Source: Flavobacteriales bacterium UBA6165 (GTDB lineage Bacteria; Bacteroidota; Bacteroidia; Flavobacteriales_D; Crocinitomicaceae). From it: DNA of 9,956 bases. Below the pieces are notes generated by a model. The model ran no database searches. It was not told the origin of the DNA and saw only the letters and a program-made list of their open reading frames with translations. Of the stretch, positions 7,369-9,956 are shown one piece after another. The number at the start of each line of letters is the position of its first letter. Position 1 is the stretch's first letter. The DNA lies in NCBI GenBank assembly GCA_002422285.1, contig DIUF01000085.1, forward strand, positions 1-9,956, written 5' to 3'. The position numbers and the translations under genes were made by a program.

Positions 7369-7383
7369 ACCATTCAGAATGGT
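7369..7383. promoter_or_regulatory. 15-bp perfect dyad upstream of the RM gene
   Basis: ACCATTC and GAATGGT are seven-base inverted arms around a single central base, ending 20 bp before the ATG at 7349. The one-base loop makes an RNA hairpin unlikely, so a protein-binding operator is the better reading. The only separate promoter I can suggest in the 7350-7476 gap is poor (CTGACG, 18 bp, AATAAT on the minus strand). The RM genes may therefore be read mainly from the KilA-N promoter, with this site as a modulator. Confidence 0.35.
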
Positions 7384-7400
7384 GGAGCATTGATTTTGTA

Positions 7401-7481
7401 TTATTCGATTGGTTTGTAGATTTCGTCAGCTGCGTCTATTGCACATCGCATGTGCCGGAGATATTCATCAGCATTCTCAAG
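7401..7481 (-). pseudogene. 25-codon coding-like fragment after the KilA-N gene
   Basis: Immediately after the KilA-N stop, an adjacent reading frame encodes a short, natural-looking helical peptide: ENADEYLRHMRCAIDAADE followed by IYKPIE and TAA. It has no start codon of its own before an internal ATG. A +1 shift at the ACT-TGA end of the KilA-N frame, skipping one T, would append it to that protein. It may be a frameshifted C-terminal tail, a remnant of a lost small gene between KilA-N and RM, or chance. Confidence 0.3.
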
Positions 7482-8325
7482 TTAATTTTTTAATACTGGC
7501 ATGGCCGACAAATGTTTGAAGCTGGCTAATGGCAATGGCATTGAGTTTTTTCAACCGCTCACTTTGGGATAGTCCCATACGGATAAATTCCGCATTCATA
7601 CTTTCAATATTGGCTAACACCAGCAGTTGTTCTATGCTGGCCTCTTCGCGCATGTTGCCTTTTTTGTCCGGGTTTTCATCACGCCATTGTTTAGCGGTTT
7701 TGCCAAACAGGGCGGTATTGAGTACGTCCGCTTCATTGGCATAGATATATTTTTCCTGATCGGCTGTAATCAGGTTTGGAACAATATGCTCTTTAATCGC
7801 ATCGGTATGAATGGCGTAGTTCAGCTTGGACAAGGTACGGTTAAGATTCCATGCTAAGGATAAGCGCTGATTTTCATCTTCTTTAAGGCGCTGAAATTCT
7901 TTGATGAGATAAAGTTTAAATTCTGGGCTAAGCCAAGAGCCGAATTCAAAAGCTATGTCTTTATGGGCAAAAGTGCCACCTCCATAACGTCCTGCTTTGG
8001 ATTGGAAGCCAATGGCATTGGTAGCCGCTATCCATTTCTTGGGTGTTAGACTAAAGCTGTTTAATCCAGCCTCTTTTTTAAAGGTGTCGAATTCGACACC
8101 TTTAAAATCAGGATTATGGAGTTGCTCCCAAATTCCTAGGAATTCCAATGTATTGCGATTGCGCATCCAATTGTAAATAAGTTCACTGTCGCCAAACTTA
8201 GCCGCCATATCGGTGATGCAAATATAGTCGTCCTCACTCTGTGAAATGATGCTGATTGCTGTGCCTTGGACATTGATGCTGGTTTGCTTGTTTTTGGCTG
8301 TACTCATATCGTTTTCCCGTCCCAT
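7477..8325 (-). CDS. KilA-N domain protein
   Basis: A 282-residue soluble protein (276 if it starts at the second ATG, 8307). Residues about 18-148 match the KilA-N DNA-binding domain: YICITDMAAKF then IYNWMRNRNTLEFLG near 34-64, and GRYGGGTFAHKDIAFEFGSW leading into LSPEFKLYLIKEFQRLK near 112-148. The helical C-terminal half (LVLANIESMNAEFIRMGLSQ, then SERLKKL) is typical of stand-alone KilA-N proteins found with type I-like restriction systems and prophages. The role is probably DNA binding, either regulation of the cassette or an accessory function. Both starts have G-rich sites (GGGG six bases before 8325; GGGA eight bases before 8307). It has its own promoter and lies 127 nt upstream of the RM gene on the same strand. 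Confidence 0.85.
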   Translation of the reverse strand: MGRENDMSTAKNKQTSINVQGTAISIISQSEDDYICITDMAAKFGDSELIYNWMRNRNTLEFLGIWEQLHNPDFKGVEFDTFKKEAGLNSFSLTPKKWIAATNAIGFQSKAGRYGGGTFAHKDIAFEFGSWLSPEFKLYLIKEFQRLKEDENQRLSLAWNLNRTLSKLNYAIHTDAIKEHIVPNLITADQEKYIYANEADVLNTALFGKTAKQWRDENPDKKGNMREEASIEQLLVLANIESMNAEFIRMGLSQSERLKKLNAIAISQLQTFVGHASIKKLT

Positions 8326-8333
8326 AAAAAACC

Positions 8334-8373
8334 CCGGATTTCGTCAACTTTTCTGGTGGAAAAGCCGGATTTC
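8334..8373. repeat. paired 9-bp direct repeats enclosing a hairpin in the KilA-N leader
   Basis: CCGGATTTC occurs at 8334-8342 and again at 8365-8373, 31 bp apart. Between them CTTTTC (8348-8353) and GAAAAG (8359-8364) form a perfect six-base-pair stem with a five-base loop. The element lies in the predicted untranslated leader of the KilA-N gene, directly before its start codon. The 31-bp (three-turn) spacing would suit a dimeric regulator; the hairpin could act in the mRNA. Confidence 0.4.
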
Positions 8374-8393
8374 CAGGGCATTATTTTTGATAA

Positions 8394-8422
8394 ATTGTAG
8401 GCTTAAAGCCGCTTGGCTTCAA
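8394..8422 (-). promoter_or_regulatory. sigma-70 promoter of KilA-N gene with dyad over -35 and spacer
   Basis: On the minus strand, TTGAAG (8422-8417, 4 of 6) and TACAAT (8399-8394, 5 of 6) are separated by exactly 17 bp. Transcription would begin near 8387, leaving a leader of about 60 nt. The -35 element is one edge of an inverted repeat, TTGAAGCC and GGCTTTAA around AAGC (8403-8422, one G-T mismatch), which fills most of the spacer. A protein bound there would block RNA polymerase, so it is a good operator candidate. Binding by the KilA-N protein itself would give autoregulation; this is inference. Confidence 0.5.
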
Positions 8423-8562
8423 GGACTATCCGGTATTAGCGGCAATAGGGACGGACACCTCACAGTTCGCCACATAACGCCGATACCCTGTAGGATGTGC
8501 ATTTTCTTTGTCGCCGGGGGATTGAGAATGCCCGATTTGTTTAACCAGTCAAGTAAGGACAT
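8419..8562 (-). pseudogene. truncated 47-codon ORF after the abi gene, broken by a dispersed repeat
   Basis: ATG 8562 has AAGGA six bases upstream and begins 16 bp after the abi stop. The first residues, MSLLDWLNKSGIL, closely resemble the start of a widespread small bacterial hypothetical protein that I know only by its opening sequence. After about 24 codons the ORF enters the 30-bp dispersed repeat (8460-8489), loses natural protein character and stops at 8419. The simplest reading is the 5' end of a real gene cut by the repeat or by a deletion. A functional 47-aa peptide cannot be excluded. Confidence 0.4.
8460..8489. repeat. dispersed 30-bp repeat, left copy
   Basis: TCACAG, five variable bases, then CACATAACGCCGATACCCT. 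The same arrangement with the same spacing recurs at 9836-9865; 25 of 30 positions match and the last 19 are identical. Translated in the same minus-strand frame both copies read GYRRYV, two variable residues, then C, so it may derive from a coding element. Beside this copy is the sequence AATAGGGACGGACACC (8445-8460), a phrase that I associate with REP-like intergenic elements, without being able to verify it. Confidence 0.6.
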
Positions 8563-8577
8563 GGTTTTTCCTTGATA

Positions 8578-9507
8578 TTAAGTGTTTGTCGTCCAAATTG
8601 GCTTTTTTTGCCAATCACTTGGAAAGCCCATCGCATGGGGGTTGACGGAATGTTTTTTGAATAGTTCGAGCAAATGTTTTTTCCAGTGATGGCCTGGACA
8701 AATCAAATCCATCAAGTAGGCCAGCAAGACTAAGGTATTGTAAAGCTTACGTCCGCCGCTTGGCTGATGGTTGAAGCTGCTTACTAATGATGCAGGTCTT
8801 TTGTTGGGGATTTTTAGGGTGACGGTGTAGTCGCGGTTCCATACCCTGGCATGGTGAGCGCAATGATTACGGATGGTTGTCAGGTGATGCAAAAAGGTTC
8901 TTAGGTTTTTTTCGTCTAAACCATAAATATCGGCAATTATTTTACGGTCTTGCCTGTTTTGCAAGTTATCGTACCACTGGGAAAGCTGGCCGATACTCAT
9001 TAATTCGACTATCGCCCAAATTGGAGGCAACGGTTCTTGATATTTTTGCGTCAGGTGTTTAATAAACTCTTCGCCGCTTTGTTTTACTTCGTTTTCCAAT
9101 TTATTCAATGCTCGACCGTAGCGAGATGGCTCATGAAACAAGCTTTGGTTTAAATGCGGGTGAGTTCCATAACGCAGACTGAGTTGATAGGCAAATTGGG
9201 TGCGTAGCGAAACTTCAACACGTTCAATGGCATCCATCAGCCATAACCGTAATTCCCGATCAAAGATATAGAGTTTTAAAGCATCGTCAAACTGTGTTCC
9301 GGGCTGAAATTGATGGCTGCTGTGATCTTTTTCAAACGGCAACCAATAAGCGCCAAGGCGATAGTAGTTAAGATGACCTAGGTAATGAAGTGCTAAGGCC
9401 TCGTCAGTAACGTGCATCCCCCTGTCTTTGAGCTGTTGTAACTGATCTTTTAAGGCTAATGGGGATTTAGTGTAGGGGATTTTTTGATGAATATTTGGGA
9501 AGTTCAC
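8578..9507 (-). CDS. abiF-like: Abi_2 / AbiF-type abortive infection HEPN ribonuclease
   Basis: A 309-residue cytoplasmic protein of the Abi_2 family (PF07751; AbiD/AbiF). Early family motifs are YTKSPLALKDQLQQLKDRG (12-30) and ALHYLGHLNYYRLGAYWLPF (39-58). A helix with DRELRLWLMDAIERVEVSLR (83-102) follows. The HEPN active-site motif is RNHCAH (Arg213-x4-His218) in TIRNHCAHHARVWN. HEPN proteins with Rx4-6H cut RNA, and Abi proteins arrest growth upon phage infection. The length is normal for the family. The start is GTG 9507: an in-frame TGA lies six bases upstream, and GGGGG is eight bases before it. An out-of-frame ATG at 9514 lies inside the leader. It has its own promoter and is not coupled to the restriction cassette. 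Confidence 0.85.
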   Translation of the reverse strand: MNFPNIHQKIPYTKSPLALKDQLQQLKDRGMHVTDEALALHYLGHLNYYRLGAYWLPFEKDHSSHQFQPGTQFDDALKLYIFDRELRLWLMDAIERVEVSLRTQFAYQLSLRYGTHPHLNQSLFHEPSRYGRALNKLENEVKQSGEEFIKHLTQKYQEPLPPIWAIVELMSIGQLSQWYDNLQNRQDRKIIADIYGLDEKNLRTFLHHLTTIRNHCAHHARVWNRDYTVTLKIPNKRPASLVSSFNHQPSGGRKLYNTLVLLAYLMDLICPGHHWKKHLLELFKKHSVNPHAMGFPSDWQKKPIWTTNT

Positions 9508-9531
9508 TTTTCATGCCCCCAGAAACAAGTA

Positions 9532-9572
9532 ACCCTCCGGGGTGCGCTGTTCTTACGGGAAGCGTGGAGGGT
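9532..9572. promoter_or_regulatory. hairpin in the leader of the abi gene, possible structured RNA
   Basis: ACCCTCC (9532-9538) pairs perfectly with GGAGGGT (9566-9572). Inside, CGCT (9545-9548) pairs with AGCG (9561-9564). On the plus strand this inner stem continues through a G-A mismatch with two G-U pairs and one C-G pair around a TTAC loop, so the plus-strand RNA folds better than the minus-strand one. A further 7-bp repeat, CAAGTAA (9526-9532) and TTACTTG (9592-9598), brackets the element and reaches the -10 region of the abi promoter. It lies wholly in the predicted abi leader. It may be a regulatory hairpin, an operator or part of a partner RNA. Confidence 0.4.
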
Positions 9573-9585
9573 ATTGTTAGGCGGT

Positions 9586-9613
9586 ATTATATTACTTGCT
9601 GGTAATAATACAA
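9586..9613 (-). promoter_or_regulatory. sigma-70-like promoter of the abi gene
   Basis: On the minus strand a perfect TATAAT (9591-9586) follows a weak TTGTAT (9613-9608) with a 16-bp spacer. Transcription would start near 9579 and give a leader of about 70 nt before GTG 9507. The promoter spacer contains one arm (CAAGTAA) of an inverted repeat whose partner lies in the leader. Confidence 0.5.
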
Positions 9614-9925
9614 GGCTGGCGTGGCAAATTTTGGCTTGTTGTATCATTAATATTTTGGGCATCTGTGGTATTTTGCCGTAGGGAGATAAAAACTTCAGCC
9701 CAGTGCAAGTTTGAGTATGAGTATGATGTCGCTGTCGGCAAGAACGATCAACGTTCCCTTTTTAGGTAAGTCTATCACATCCCGGTGTCTATCGATCTTG
9801 AGCCTTATCATATTTCTATCGGCCGCTGGTATAAATCACAGCCGATCACATAACGCCGATACCCTATGATTCAGCCCACTTTTCGCTCTTCAATGTAACA
9901 TGTTGTTATTAAAGGGTAATATTTC
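9614..9925. other. gene-free stretch with scattered dyads
   Basis: No gene is supported with confidence. Contents: a tandem GAGTAT pair (about 9713-9724); GAACG and CGTTC around ATCAA followed by CCTTTTT, a weak plus-strand terminator-like hairpin near 9749-9770; an ATCGGC/GCCGAT inverted pair (9818-9823 and 9841-9846); the right copy of the dispersed repeat; and the palindrome AACATGTT (9897-9904). A 38-codon minus-strand ORF (9695-9811) ends in natural-looking sequence but has no ribosome binding site. Confidence 0.45.
9836..9865. repeat. dispersed 30-bp repeat, right copy
   Basis: Second copy of the repeat described at 8460-8489, in the same orientation: TCACAG (9836-9841), five different bases, and the identical 19-base core (9847-9865). 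The two copies are 1376 bp apart and enclose the abi gene and its promoter. No transposase is enclosed, and no flanking target duplication is obvious. Confidence 0.6.
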
Positions 9926-9956
9926 ATGCGTAACGTGAATTTTAAAATACAATATC
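9926..9956 (+). CDS. possible start of a gene running off the right edge
   Basis: ATG 9926 opens a frame (MRNVNFKIQY) that stays open to the end of the window. AAAGGG lies nine bases upstream, and the preceding sequence is AT-rich with the palindrome AACATGTT (9897-9904) in a plausible operator position. Ten codons are too few to assign a family or to exclude chance. Confidence 0.3.
   Translation, partial: MRNVNFKIQY

Noticed and set aside
8246..8575. Plus-strand open frame of 109 codons
   Set aside because: It runs antisense through the KilA-N start, promoter region and repeat, has no ribosome binding site of note, and its translation has no family character.
9484..9681. Plus-strand frame of 65 codons with hydrophobic stretches
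   Set aside because: It begins inside the abi gene on the other strand and covers the abi leader and promoter. The hydrophobic runs look partly membrane-like, but no family is recognised.
9695..9811. Minus-strand 38-codon ORF ending in IDLPKKGTLIVLADSD and a hydrophobic tail
   Set aside because: The sequence looks partly natural, but there is no ribosome binding site, no family match I know, and a stop lies just upstream. It is kept only as a note in the gene-free stretch.

Overview
The window carries only bacterial sequence of moderate, somewhat AT-leaning composition with proteobacterial-style Shine-Dalgarno and sigma-70 motifs. A gammaproteobacterium is my best guess, from protein flavour only; nothing here fixes the taxon. 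Every convincing gene lies on the minus strand, so the region reads from right to left. I see no housekeeping gene, tRNA, rRNA, CRISPR array or intact transposase. The content is a compact defence/toxin island.

Right part (about 9956 to 8578): an Abi_2/AbiF-type HEPN ribonuclease gene with a GTG start. It has its own sigma-70-like promoter and a leader of about 70 nt containing a hairpin. A 30-bp dispersed repeat lies on both sides of it (8460-8489 and 9836-9865), and the left copy interrupts a small, apparently truncated ORF (8419-8562). At the extreme right edge a plus-strand gene may start.

Centre (8422 to 1802): a KilA-N domain gene with its own promoter and a dyad over the -35 and spacer. 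It is followed by a restriction-modification cassette. First comes a 918-aa protein fusing an N-terminal PD-(D/E)XK nuclease domain to a type I-like N6-adenine methyltransferase. Then come a two-TRD specificity subunit, a DUF3800 protein, a 181-aa protein that looks like a BECR-fold (barnase/RelE-like) nuclease, and a previously easy-to-miss 42-codon ORF. From the methyltransferase to the 42-codon ORF each gene overlaps the next by 7 to 10 nt, so they are probably translationally coupled. No HsdR motor subunit is present. The modifying and cutting functions are therefore most simply read as a BcgI-like (RM + S) arrangement with two extra putative nucleases attached. This is the best candidate in the window for an undescribed composite system.

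Left part (1698 to 313): a two-gene operon with a good promoter and a perfect 10-bp palindrome between promoter and start codon. It encodes a 352-aa protein of unknown family and, overlapping it by 8 nt, a 94-aa HicA-like protein. The organisation is that of a toxin-antitoxin pair with an unusual, large partner. The first 312 bases hold no gene I can support.
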